Numbered from the stretch's first letter, positions 55,162 to 63,642 are shown. The stretch is DNA of 64,000 nucleotides from Arthrobacter terricola (GCF_004354015.1 NZ_SMRU01000028.1:1-64000); one strand, 5' to 3'. Made by a program: numbers and translations. The notes: a model not told the origin generated them from the letters alone.

Positions 55162-55600
55162 CCGGGCGCCCGCCGCGTTTTCCGTCACAGGCGGCGCCGT
55201 GGAGAAAAGGCCCCGGACGAGATTCGGTCTCATCCGGGGCACGTGTTTACCGGTGGATCACCGGCTCGGGTTCAAGTCTTTTCCACCAGGCCACGGGGGT
55301 CGCCGCGGCGGGGCCGGTCGCAACTGCGGGACCGTGCCGGAACGCCGGGTGGATTCCGGGCGTGAGGAGCGCCAGGCCGCTGACACCGAGGAGGAACGTC
55401 GGGGCCCGGGTATTAATGGCGTGAAATTGAAGGCTAAGCCTTGAGTGTCAGTTTGGGGTGTGCCCCAAGCAGGCGAGATCTGCATGGCTTGGCAGATCAA
55501 CACGGACCTGGGCCGGGATTCAGCGGTGCATTGCTGGCGGTTTTGGAATCTGTTGACCGTTCTGTTCACCCTCGCATCTTTTCCGGCAAAGGCCTCGGCC
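55162..55600. other. Gene-free spacer between iterons and small membrane gene
   Basis: 439 bases with no supported gene. It contains the terminator-like hairpin at 55202-55240 and a short AT-poor stretch. Frames on both strands are arginine/glycine-rich and not protein-like. Confidence 0.4.
55202..55240 (-). terminator. Terminator hairpin shielding the iteron field
   Basis: GCCCCGGACGAGA (55210-55222) pairs with TCTCATCCGGGGC (55228-55240) with one mismatch. Read on the minus strand it ends in CCTTTTC. It would stop transcription coming from the small membrane gene before it enters the candidate origin. Confidence 0.6.
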
Positions 55601-55804
55601 TTATTTCCCGGAATCTTCGTCAAAATTCCCTAATAATTTCGCTTTTCTGTAAGCAAAACAAGTGTTGACAGCCACAACCAGTCCACATAATACAAATATT
55701 ATTCCGGCCAATGGCGAGCCCTGGGGTCTCAACATGAGAAAGAATCCGACTAAAATCGCCACAGCGCCCAGAAGGGAAATGCCGATGTAAGTTGCTTTAT
55801 TCAT
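55601..55804 (-). CDS. Small two-helix membrane protein
   Basis: A 67-residue protein: NKATYIGISLLGAVAILVGF and GIIFVLCGLVVAVNTCFAY form two membrane helices, followed by a short acidic tail. GGGAAGAA precedes ATG 55804. It is relatively AT-rich compared with its neighbours. Unknown function. Confidence 0.55.
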   Translation of the reverse strand: MNKATYIGISLLGAVAILVGFFLMLRPQGSPLAGIIFVLCGLVVAVNTCFAYRKAKLLGNFDEDSGK

Positions 55805-55925
55805 TTCTTCCCGCTTCTTCGTCCATCGAATCCAGGCCGGCCATGCCGGAAGCCCGGCCCCAACAGATCCATTTTGTCCGTCCTGCCGACAGGCGATCGA
55901 CCCCTTCGAAGAGTGATAGCGGTCG

Positions 55926-56435
55926 TCACCTGGTTTTGAAGCTGAGAGTGCCGGTTCCGCTCTTCCATGTCAAAGTGTCCTGATCGAGGCTCATTTCAAC
56001 AGGCTGTTTGAGGAACCCTACGACCCACTTTTCCTGTTCAGCCGGGTCGCCGACACAGCCAACCGCTCCGAGCGCCAGCTTTTCGACAACGAGAGTGCTC
56101 CCCATGATCATTGCCGGTCCGCTGACCGGATTACATGGAGTCTTCGCGGTGAGCTAGAGTCCACCATTCACGGAATTCAGCTCTACCGTAAGCCCGCCAG
56201 CCGCTACCCACGGGAGGGTGACGCCGTTCGAATTCCCTGAAATGCTGACGTATTGAGAACACGGAGCGGAGGGGAGGAACGGCGCGCAGGATACCTGTGG
56301 AGTCGCGGAACTGATCGGAGGCGGAGCGGGTACGGCTGTGCCGGCTTTGCCGACCGGACCAGACCCACAAGAAGTCATAAGCAGGCCGGCGAAAAGAAGG
56401 CAAAAAGCCGATTGCGGCAACCGAAAATGCTCCAT
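55926..56435 (-). pseudogene. META-domain lipoprotein with an in-frame TAG
   Basis: A signal peptide with lipobox (LLFAGLLMTSC) and an Ala/Pro linker lead into a META/HslJ-like domain: LTVELNSVNGGL, then a TAG (56154-56156), and in the same frame LTAKTPCNPVSGPAMIMGST, GAVGCVGDPAEQEKWVVGFL and SLDQDTLTWKSGTGTLSF. The domain continues unbroken across the stop, so a single nonsense change (TGG to TAG would fit) interrupts one gene. A GTG/ATG restart gives only the second half. Either a dead gene or a site of readthrough. Confidence 0.7.
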
Positions 56436-56794
56436 CGAATCCCCCCGGCATTGAAGCTGATCGGAGCATATATGTGGATGAGGTCCTTGTCACTGTTTTT
56501 TCGTACTCACCGCCGGCGATCTGCCGGATTCCCTGACGAAACTGCTACTCGCGGGAAGAACTGATGGGTGGAGTAAGATGTTCATCATTCATAGTCATGA
56601 TTCATGCTTTCTTTGATTCACATCGTAGTCATCTATCAGCTCTTGTCTGGCGCCTTTTGATCTGGTAGTGTGACAAGTGGCGATAGGTGACTGTCGTCGT
56701 CACCATCGCTCCGGCGAATGGAACGTGAAGGAAGGGCCGGAGGGACACTCCCCGTGGGAAGGGACCCCTCCGGTCCTTCTGCTGTCTTCACGTT
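56436..56794. other. AT-richer regulatory-looking spacer
   Basis: 359 bases including a locally AT-rich tract (about 56570-56660) with several TCAT/ATGA-type words (for example TCATCATTCATAGTCATGATTCAT split over 56582-56605) and TCATCTATCA resembling one arm of the 54467-54505 repeat. Probably promoters and operators for flanking minus-strand genes. No gene was seen. Confidence 0.4.
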
Positions 56795-57250
56795 TCAGCG
56801 CTGCTTGAGCACATCGGCTGTTTCCGGTCCGAAGCCCAGCTTTCCCAGGTCCTGCCGGTACTCCGGGTACGGAGTGCCCAGCTCTTCGTCGTAGCGCTGG
56901 CCGCGGGTGCCGGTCCGTTCGACCGCGTACGTGATCTCGAAGACGACGGCGTAGTTCCGGTTGGTGTGGATGAAGTCGGTGTACTTGAGGGCCTCGATCT
57001 CGCGGAATCCCTCCACCTGGCGCAGCCGCCCGTAGAGGGTGCCGATCCTGGCCTTGCTGTTGAGCCTGGCTTCGCCGGCAGTCCGGCCGAAGGCCGTGAT
57101 CCGGAAGAAATGCGTGTAGCCGATGTCGAGGCTCGGCATGTACTTCGTGCCAGGGGTGACCATGCGGGACTTGGCCCGGAGGGTGGCCAGCGGCGAAGGT
57201 TTCATCAGCTTGCCGTCCGCGCTGTAAGCACAGGGTTCGATGACGGCCAT
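56795..57250 (-). CDS. Replication-region protein, unknown
   Basis: A 151-residue soluble beta-rich protein: VIEPCAYSADGKLMKPSPLA, LDIGYTHFFRITAFGRTAGE, YAVVFEITYAVERTGTRGQR. AAGGAG lies before ATG 57250. It is flanked by a terminator upstream, suggesting its own transcript. It matches no family I know. Confidence 0.6.
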   Translation of the reverse strand: MAVIEPCAYSADGKLMKPSPLATLRAKSRMVTPGTKYMPSLDIGYTHFFRITAFGRTAGEARLNSKARIGTLYGRLRQVEGFREIEALKYTDFIHTNRNYAVVFEITYAVERTGTRGQRYDEELGTPYPEYRQDLGKLGFGPETADVLKQR

Positions 57251-57334
57251 GATGATCTCCTTCCGCCGCGTGGTTGACGAACTCTTCTTTCACCGCATCC
57301 CCCGGTGACCGGTGCAACCCCGGTCACCAGGGCA

Positions 57335-57381
57335 CAAAAACCCCGATGACGCGAAGTACAGCGCCTCGCGTCACCGGGGTT
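57335..57381 (-). terminator. Terminator after the CPBP protease gene
   Basis: AACCCCGATGACGCGA (57339-57354) pairs with TCGCGTCACCGGGGTT (57366-57381) with one mismatch; the minus-strand product ends in a TTTTT run. It lies 13 bases beyond the stop of the membrane protease gene and closes the DHH-CPBP unit. Confidence 0.75.
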
Positions 57382-57393
57382 CCCTTGGTGCCT

Positions 57394-58209
57394 TCATGCC
57401 CGGCAACCCGCAACGTCGCCGCTTGAGGCCTGAACCAGCCCGGCCAGGCGGACCACGCCGCAGCCGGCCGCGGCCATCAGGAAAACCACACACGGTGCCG
57501 GGGTCAGCGCCTGAATCATGGCCGGTGGCACCAGCTCGGCGGCGAGGTTGTATCCGGCATGCGCCACGACCACCGTCCCGATGCCGCGGGTCCGTTCGGC
57601 GATGAGCGCCAGCAGCAGGCCCAGCGGGAGGGTCGCGGCCGCCTGGACAAGGTTGCCGTGCATCAGCGCGAACAGGAGCGCCGTGACCGTCATGGACACC
57701 ACGAGGCCGGCGCGCCGTCGCAGGAGCGGATACAGCAGCCCCCGGAAGAGGGCTTCTTCGGCGGCCGGGGCGACAAGCAGCGACAGCAGCAGGGCCATGC
57801 CCGGGCCTGAGGACTGCACAGCCTGTTCATGGCGATCGAAGCCGCTGGATCCGTACTCTCCGTACAGCACTGCGGCCGCAACCTGTCCGGCAAGGAACGC
57901 GAGCAGCAGTGCGGCCAGCGCCGAGGCGACGAAGGCTCGGACTCCCGTCTTTTCCCACGGCCGGGGCGGCGGGTTGAAGGCGAACCAGACCGGCCCGAGA
58001 CGCCGGGCCGTGATCACGACGACGGCGACGACGGTCCCGGCGGCCATGGTGGCGGTGACGGGATCAGGGACCGCAGCCAGTGCCACGCCGCCGATCAGCA
58101 GGTATCCGCCCGGCACGGCGACCGTGATGGCTGCACACCATGCGGCAACGCGCAGGGCCGCAGCGGTCCAGCCGCCGCGGCCCTGCCGGGTAGCCGGCTG
58201 GACTCTCAT
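57394..58209 (-). CDS. CPBP-family intramembrane protease (CAAX protease-like)
   Basis: A 271-residue membrane protein with about seven hydrophobic segments and the complete CPBP motifs: APAAEEALFRGLLYP (EExxxR, about residues 156-161), FALMHGN (H in helix 5) and HAGYNLAA (H with Asn). Family members process prenylated or other membrane proteins; some act in bacteriocin immunity. Its start overlaps the DHH gene stop by four bases (ATGA), so the two are translationally coupled, an odd pairing. Confidence 0.88.
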   Translation of the reverse strand: MRVQPATRQGRGGWTAAALRVAAWCAAITVAVPGGYLLIGGVALAAVPDPVTATMAAGTVVAVVVITARRLGPVWFAFNPPPRPWEKTGVRAFVASALAALLLAFLAGQVAAAVLYGEYGSSGFDRHEQAVQSSGPGMALLLSLLVAPAAEEALFRGLLYPLLRRRAGLVVSMTVTALLFALMHGNLVQAAATLPLGLLLALIAERTRGIGTVVVAHAGYNLAAELVPPAMIQALTPAPCVVFLMAAAGCGVVRLAGLVQASSGDVAGCRA

Positions 58210-60050
58210 TCCAGCGGTTCCTGGATGACGGCCTGGAGACGGGTCTCGTCCCGGAAGGTGTTCAGCTGCAGCCGGGCCAGGAAGCGCAGCGGCCCGGCGC
58301 CGTCCTGTTGGCTGTGCCCGGCAAGCCGTTCATGGTGTTCCTCCGCCGCGTTCCACCACAGGCACGCCATCCCCGTCGGGGTGACCAGGCGCAGGTGCTG
58401 GTCCTCGGAGCCGATCCGGTCCACCCGGAAAGCGTCCAGGACGATCTCGAAGACCGGTTCGGTGAAGTCGTGACCGAACGGCTTCAGCGTCTCCAGGCGC
58501 CGCACCATTTCGATCAGCGGATCCACATTCTCCAGCGGGGCATCGCAGTCCGGAGCAGGGCCGAGCGTGAGGTCCCCCGCGGGATGCCCGGCCTCGCCGG
58601 GGCCTGGCATCAATTGCTGCGTGGTGTCCCTGAGGATCCGCACCAGATCGTCCAGGAGAGCGGCGGTGCTGACGCGGACACCGCAGGCCTGCCGGTGGCC
58701 GACCGCCTCCAGGCCTTCCCGGCCGTCCAGGGCTGTGATCATGTCGAACCAGCCCGGCGCCCGGGCCGAGCCGCTGACGGCGTCCTTCGGGGACGACGGC
58801 CGGTTGGCGACGACCACGGGGTGCCCGGTGGCGTGCATCATGTGGGCGGCGAGCAGGCCGTACATCCCCATCGGCGCGGCCGAAAAGTAGACCCAGGGTG
58901 CCAGCGGCTGGTCTCCACCGGTCAACTCCTTGAGGTACCCGGCGACCAGTTCCTTGCGCCGGTCGTTGTTGATGATGACCCTGCCGGCGGCCGCCAGCTT
59001 CTGCTGCGTGGTGGCGGCAGTGAACACCGCGAAGCAATCGGAGAGCGGTGTGCCGATCCGGCGGGGGCTGTTCATCGCCGGCGCGACATAGAAGCCGTAG
59101 AAGCCTTCGTCGATGTCATCGATGCTTTTCGCTTTGCCGGCCTGCGCGAACGCCTTCAGCAGCACCGCGAAGCCCTCGAACGCGCCGACATACGCCGGGT
59201 CGTGGGGCTCGGCGGCGAGCAGCTGCAGCAGCGTTGCGTGTCCGGTCTCGATTGCGTCCGGGTCCGGGTCCAGGCTGCCGCGCTGATTCGGAATGACCAG
59301 CGGCGCGGGAACCCGCAGCAGCCGGGCAATCGACAACGAGTCCCTCACCAGTTGCCGGTTCTCATAGAGCACCGGCATGACGTCGGAGACCGTGCCGAGC
59401 CCGGCGAAGAGCCGCAGCAGCCGGACCGCCCAGAGCCTGAACGGCTGATGGGCCAGCGCGTAAGCCTCCAGGACCTGGTAGAGCACGTGCGCACCGCAGA
59501 TGCCGCGCAACGAATACGTCTCATCCAGCCGGCAGGGGTCGACGGTGATGTCGGCGCAGCTGCCGGGCTCGAGCTCCTGGTGGTGATCGGTGACGAAGAC
59601 TTTCCAGCCGAGCGCCCGGGCCGCCTGGACGCCGGCGTGCGAGTTCACTCCCCCGTCGCAGGTCAGCAGCACCGTCGTCGCCGGGAAGATCCCGTGGATC
59701 TCCGCAATGTCGTCCGGCGTCAGGTCATGGCCGCGGCGGTAATCGGGGATGTGCAGGTTCACGCAAAAGCCGAGCTCTTTGAGCCCCGCGTAGCCGAGCA
59801 CGCCGGACGCGATGCCGTCCATGTCGAAGTCCGGGGCGATCGTGATGACCCCGCCGGTGCTGCGCGTCTCCTCCAGGGCGGCAACCAGGGTGTCGAGGTC
59901 CTTGAGCGGGTCATGGTCAGCACGGTCAATCGCGGCCAGGAACTCGTCAGTCCAACCGCGGCGTTGACACAGGAGGGTGAACAGGTCAGTGACGACTCCA
60001 GCCTCACCCCACTGGGGATCGGAGTCGGGAATCAGCGGGGTCGGAGTCAT
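58206..60050 (-). CDS. RecJ-like DHH-family phosphoesterase/exonuclease
   Basis: A 614-residue DHH protein. Motif I is DFDMDG (74-79), motif II is TCDGG (130-134), motif III DHH (155-157), and GLGTVSDVM follows. The rest forms RecJ-like lobes (C-terminal half with HPVVVANRPSSP and GVRVSTAALLDDLV). RecJ-type enzymes digest ssDNA 5'-3' with manganese. ATG 60050 is chosen; longer forms run into the divergent Lsr2 promoter region. It is coupled to the membrane protease. Confidence 0.88.
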   Translation of the reverse strand: MTPTPLIPDSDPQWGEAGVVTDLFTLLCQRRGWTDEFLAAIDRADHDPLKDLDTLVAALEETRSTGGVITIAPDFDMDGIASGVLGYAGLKELGFCVNLHIPDYRRGHDLTPDDIAEIHGIFPATTVLLTCDGGVNSHAGVQAARALGWKVFVTDHHQELEPGSCADITVDPCRLDETYSLRGICGAHVLYQVLEAYALAHQPFRLWAVRLLRLFAGLGTVSDVMPVLYENRQLVRDSLSIARLLRVPAPLVIPNQRGSLDPDPDAIETGHATLLQLLAAEPHDPAYVGAFEGFAVLLKAFAQAGKAKSIDDIDEGFYGFYVAPAMNSPRRIGTPLSDCFAVFTAATTQQKLAAAGRVIINNDRRKELVAGYLKELTGGDQPLAPWVYFSAAPMGMYGLLAAHMMHATGHPVVVANRPSSPKDAVSGSARAPGWFDMITALDGREGLEAVGHRQACGVRVSTAALLDDLVRILRDTTQQLMPGPGEAGHPAGDLTLGPAPDCDAPLENVDPLIEMVRRLETLKPFGHDFTEPVFEIVLDAFRVDRIGSEDQHLRLVTPTGMACLWWNAAEEHHERLAGHSQQDGAGPLRFLARLQLNTFRDETRLQAVIQEPLE

Positions 60051-60201
60051 GATGTCCTGTCCTGTCGAACGGGTCCTGAATGGTGTGATTTTAGCAGTGA
60101 GGAGCTGAGTATGCTGTAGGACCAGCATCGTTTTCGGCTGATTTATGAGCAATCAGTCCACTCGTCTTCCCATACGTCAGTCGGTGATTTACATTCGGCA
60201 T

Positions 60202-60540
60202 ATGGCAAAGCGAAGCATCATCGAATCCGACATCAGTGGCAAGTCCGATGCGGGGACAGTCACCTTCGGACTCGGCGACACGTGGTACGAGATCGACCTC
60301 ACGGCCGACGAGCGGCAGGAGCTTGAGGCGTCGCTGCAGCGCTACCTGAAGGCGGGGCGCAAGCATGTGCCCGAGGAGCCGGAGAAGAAGCCTGTTGTTC
60401 CGGCGACCAGCGTTGAGGAACGCCTGAAGATCCGTGAGTGGGGCAAGGCGAACGGCGAAGACGTCCCGGAGTTCGGCCGGCTGCCGAAGGCCCTGATGGC
60501 TGCCTACGACAAGGCGCACAACATCAAACGGGACAAGTAG
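60202..60540 (+). CDS. lsr2: Lsr2-family nucleoid protein with altered AT-hook
   Basis: A 112-residue Lsr2 homologue: dimerisation domain (about 15-55, TVTFGLGDTWYEIDLTADER, QELEASLQRYLKAGRK) and C-terminal DNA-binding helices (LKIREWGKANGEDVPEFGRL, then PKALMAAYDKAHN). Lsr2 silences foreign AT-rich DNA in actinobacteria. The usual RGR minor-groove hook reads FGR here (residues 91-93), so DNA binding may be weakened or changed. Transcribed divergently from the DHH gene. An upstream in-frame ATG exists, but the conserved MAKR start is ATG 60202. Confidence 0.9.
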   Translation: MAKRSIIESDISGKSDAGTVTFGLGDTWYEIDLTADERQELEASLQRYLKAGRKHVPEEPEKKPVVPATSVEERLKIREWGKANGEDVPEFGRLPKALMAAYDKAHNIKRDK

Positions 60541-60560
60541 CCCTTCACCGGAGCCAGAAC

Positions 60561-60716
60561 GTGGCAGCCCTTTCGGTGATGGTCATCGTCCCGGACGCAA
60601 CGGCGGCCGTCGCCTGGTACCGGAGTGCCCTTGGCGCCGTGGACCTCTGGAACCCCCGCGGCGTGGCCGGCCTCGACGTCGAAGGCACGCCCAACCGGCA
60701 AGTGTCCTGCCGGTGA
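60561..60716 (+). pseudogene. VOC/glyoxalase-fold N-terminal fragment
   Basis: A 51-codon piece reading VMVIVPDATAAVAWYRSALG and VDLWNPRGVAGLDVEG, the first beta-alpha unit of a VOC (glyoxalase/bleomycin-resistance) protein, followed by an early stop. A full family member is about 120-140 residues, so it is a truncated remnant. A GTG (60561) serves as its apparent start. Confidence 0.6.
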
Positions 60717-60740
60717 TCCAGCGGGAGATTCATTGATCCG

Positions 60741-61106
60741 TCAGTCATCGCCGAAACACCCGCCCACCCAGGTCTCTTCCGTCTCGTCCCTCATGTCGTC
60801 ATAGAAGGATGTCCAGGTACCGGGCATGCCCCGGGCCTCGATTGCATTGACCTCCAGCCGGTCGATGATCTGCGCCCGCATGATCTCGCTTCGCCACAGC
60901 ACCACCCGCGCCCGTAGGGACAGCAGGTGCGGGTTGGACAGCAGGATGTCTTCGGCGTCCAGCCGGTAGTTCAACTGGAGGTCCTCGAACCCGGCACCGT
61001 CCCACGCGCCCTTGCCGTAGTAAAACTCCAGCAGGAACCGGCCCAGCTCGTCGCGCTTGTCCATGAACTCCCGGTTGGGGATCGACAGCAATTGCATCGC
61101 GCTCAT
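60741..61106 (-). CDS. Small soluble protein, unknown
   Basis: A 121-residue protein starting at ATG 61106 (SAMQLLSIPNREFMDKRDEL), with FYYGKGAWDGAGFEDLQLNY and SEIMRAQIIDRLEVNAIEAR. Its start overlaps the stop of the DUF3846-like gene (ATGA), so it is translationally coupled to it. No family was recognised. Confidence 0.6.
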   Translation of the reverse strand: MSAMQLLSIPNREFMDKRDELGRFLLEFYYGKGAWDGAGFEDLQLNYRLDAEDILLSNPHLLSLRARVVLWRSEIMRAQIIDRLEVNAIEARGMPGTWTSFYDDMRDETEETWVGGCFGDD

Positions 61107-61543
61107 CCGTCCGCCTCCTCGTCGTCGCCGCGGCTTTCGGGCGGACCGGCGGGCCTCGCTGCTGCCTGGCCCCACGGGTCGGGGCTGAGCAGCTCCATGA
61201 TTTCGTCGACGGACAGCTCCTTCTCCAGCCAGACGATCTGCTCCCGGGAGAGACCGGTGTCGTCGCCGTGCTTGTCCGCGGGGCCGACAACGACGACGTT
61301 GCCGACGACGGCATCGGTGAAGGACAGCGCCCGGTTGCGCCGGGCGATTGCAGTGGCGCGGGCGTTGACCGGCAGCCCGAGGAGCTTCCCGTCTTCGTTG
61401 AGGTAGAAGGTGATCCCGGTTCCGGGGATCCGCAGCGCTTCGATGTGCCCGGCCACCTGGTTCCGTAGGTATGCCAGTTCGATCCTGGCGACGTCTTCGT
61501 ACTGCAGGTCCCCGTCGGCGCGAATGATGGCAACCTTCATCAT
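61103..61543 (-). CDS. DUF3846-like phage/plasmid protein
   Basis: A 146-residue protein: KVAIIRADGDLQYEDVARIE, the family's YLNEDGKLLGLPVNARATAI pattern (NE-G-G-P-N) and DAVVGNVVVVGPADKHG. DUF3846 proteins are common on phages and plasmids; function unknown. The Pro/Gly-rich C-terminus is disordered. ATG 61543 overlaps the upstream gene by four bases. Confidence 0.78.
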   Translation of the reverse strand: MMKVAIIRADGDLQYEDVARIELAYLRNQVAGHIEALRIPGTGITFYLNEDGKLLGLPVNARATAIARRNRALSFTDAVVGNVVVVGPADKHGDDTGLSREQIVWLEKELSVDEIMELLSPDPWGQAAARPAGPPESRGDDEEADG

Positions 61544-61845
61544 GAATCCTTCTCCGTGGCCGATGAGGCCGGGCCGGGCAGGATCACGACGGACCCGTCG
61601 TCGCGGTGCACCATGACGCGGAGCTCCTCGTCCACCAAGGGTTGGATATGGACGGTGAACCGGCCGTCGCCGTTCCGTTCGACGTATGCGACGCAGACTG
61701 TGCCGCCCTCGTCGTTGTCAAAGTCGACCTTGCCGAAATCGTCGGGAAGATCGTTCCGGAGAGCAAGCTGCTGAACGTCGCTGGTGGGAAGCCACGGCTT
61801 CGGTTCGCAGCGGGCGCCGGTGTCGTAAGGAGTTGGCTCGGCCAT
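61540..61845 (-). CDS. Small soluble protein, unknown
   Basis: A 101-residue protein starting at ATG 61845 (AEPTPYDTGARCEPKPWLPT), with TVCVAYVERNGDGRFTVHIQ and RVMVHRDDGSVVILPGPASS. First gene of a three-gene overlapping operon with the DUF3846-like gene. No family was recognised. Confidence 0.55.
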   Translation of the reverse strand: MAEPTPYDTGARCEPKPWLPTSDVQQLALRNDLPDDFGKVDFDNDEGGTVCVAYVERNGDGRFTVHIQPLVDEELRVMVHRDDGSVVILPGPASSATEKDS

Positions 61846-61932
61846 GATGACGGGTCCTTTCGTCAAGGAATGATGAGGGCAATGATTTGTGGATCGGCAT
61901 GATTGTTCAGACGGCAGCGATCAGGCAGTGCC

Positions 61933-62193
61933 TCACGTTTTTTGCGCTTCCGGTAGCGTCGGTTCTCGTTGCGCTTTGTATTCGCGGTTGAGGCAGAGGT
62001 GATCAAGGACGAGTCCGTCAGGGATCGGAAGAAATATCGAATAGGCGAGGCGATGCACCAGCTGCATGGTGCCGTTCACGCAGATGCGCCCCCATCGGGG
62101 CTTGTTCGGTCTTTGCCAGACCATGCAGCCGGTCGTTTGGCCCTGGACGGAATCCTTCAAGAGCCACCCGTAGAGGCTCATTCCGCGGGTCAT
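61933..62193 (-). CDS. Truncated HNH-like endonuclease
   Basis: An 86-residue protein starting at ATG 62193 (TRGMSLYGWLLKDSVQGQTT). It carries the first part of a phage-type HNH domain: GCMVWQRPNKPRWGRICVNG, LVHRLAYSIFLPIPDGLVLD and DHLCLNREY. The expected cysteine/histidine tail (CVNPxHLE) is missing and replaced by unrelated residues, so catalysis is doubtful. Probably a decayed nuclease gene at the right end of the gene-dense region. Confidence 0.6.
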   Translation of the reverse strand: MTRGMSLYGWLLKDSVQGQTTGCMVWQRPNKPRWGRICVNGTMQLVHRLAYSIFLPIPDGLVLDHLCLNREYKAQREPTLPEAQKT

Positions 62194-62801
62194 GTTGACC
62201 TCTTGGCCGGTGGTCCGGGGAATCGTTCGATCAGGAGTCGACACTTTGTCCAGACTCCTGATTCCTCCCGTGCCAGCTCCGCTGGCCTGAGCCGTCCTCC
62301 GCAGGATCGGCGGCCGCCGCCATCACACTTCATGAGTGCGCCCGGCAGGGCGTCCAACGGTGGGTACCGGGCGCCGGGCGCAGCGGCTCAATTTCCCTGA
62401 GCGAAGCGGAATGGGCATGCCGAGCGCAGCGAGATCAGGGAGCGCCAGCGACCGGGCAAATCCGTCGGCTATGCCGACCAACACGTCCGAGCGAAGCGAG
62501 GTTGCCGCAGGAATGTGTTGCCAGATTTGCTTATGCCCTTTCCCTCTACAGCCCTTGTTCCGCGGCCGGAGCGTTAGCGGAGGCCCGGAACGCTCGTATA
62601 TCAGGGTTTCTTGCCGTACGTACGGTTCCGGACTGCACCGCATTCTGCGCGCAGCGCCCGTACGGCACCGGACGTTTGCCCTGGTCATCCGAACTTTATG
62701 GTGTTCGGTCATTTTGGTGCGCGTGGCACCGCCGTTCGGTCGCCCGTTTGGGGCGTCGTGAGGCACGAACGGCGCCTCCTCTCCCCTGCCGGCGACTCTT
62801 C

Positions 62802-62939
62802 GCTTCCAGGTGCTGGCATCCTTCTGTCGCACCGCGACGGACCCTCCGGCACAGCCCGGACGCGCAGCTTCCAGGTGCTGGCATCCTTCTGTCGCACCGC
62901 GACGGACCCTCCGGCACAGCCCGGACGCGCAGCTTCCAG
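62802..62939. repeat. 65-base tandem direct repeat
   Basis: Two exact tandem copies of a 65-base unit (62802-62866 and 62867-62931), beginning GCTTCCAGGTGCTGGCATCC and ending GCCCGGACGCGCA, followed by the first eight bases of a third. The perfect identity implies recent duplication. Confidence 0.85.
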
Positions 62940-62950
62940 CCCCTGGTCGC

Positions 62951-62981
62951 GGCTGTGGACAAACCTGTGGAAACCACAGCC
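62951..62981. repeat. GGCTGTGG hairpin with DnaA-box-like words
   Basis: GGCTGTGG (62951-62958) pairs with CCACAGCC (62974-62981). The stem-loop includes TGTGGACAA and TGTGGAAAC, one or two bases off the DnaA-box consensus (TGTGGATAA). Suggestive of a replication element but weak. Confidence 0.45.
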
Positions 62982-63605
62982 TGATACTGCCGTGCAACGG
63001 TCGGTCGCCTTGTCGTGGCACGGGCTGCATCAGGCAGCTGAGACACCGCCTGGGTGCGCTGTGCCGCAGGCACGTTGCCGGCCTCACCAGCCTTCTGCAC
63101 GGCGGGCGTCAGCCCGGCGCGTCGCCGGCGTTGTATCGCTCAGAGCATCGATACGTTGGTCCGGCTGCCTTGTGCCACCGCAGGTGGTCCGCCAGTGCCT
63201 CATCGCACCGCGCCAGAGGCGGACCGCGCCGTCCGCAGGACGGACTGAAACAGCATGCGGCCGTCAAGGGCAGCAACGTTGGCGCATCCAGAAAAGAGAG
63301 CCGCCCGGTGGCACGGGCGGCTGATCGGCAGGGGCGGCAGGAAGCTGCGCCGGTATCCGATCCGCGGCGTGGAAACAGCTGCGCCGGGGCGCGAGGGCAC
63401 CCGGGCGGCCCATGCTGTAGGACTCTTTGCTTCCGGTGGCACCGTAGCCGCACCGTGCGCCGGGCCCGGCCATGTCAACATCACTCTGCGGCCGACCGGA
63501 AAGACCACCTCTGGCGGCGGCGGACCACGTGCGGCCAATCCATAGAGCAGTACCGCGCAGGGTCGAATTCCCCGTGCCGGGACTGGCCACGATTGGCCAT
63601 CGATC

Positions 63606-63642
63606 CGGCCATTAATGGCCGACGGCTGGTCGGATCCGACCA
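63606..63642. repeat. Two 16-bp perfect palindromes
   Basis: CGGCCATTAATGGCCG (63606-63621) and TGGTCGGATCCGACCA (63627-63642), each perfectly self-complementary, five bases apart. TGGCCA words precede them at 63584 and 63594. The pair suits binding of a dimeric regulator or a partition protein (ParB-like), or a mobilisation origin. Confidence 0.6.
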
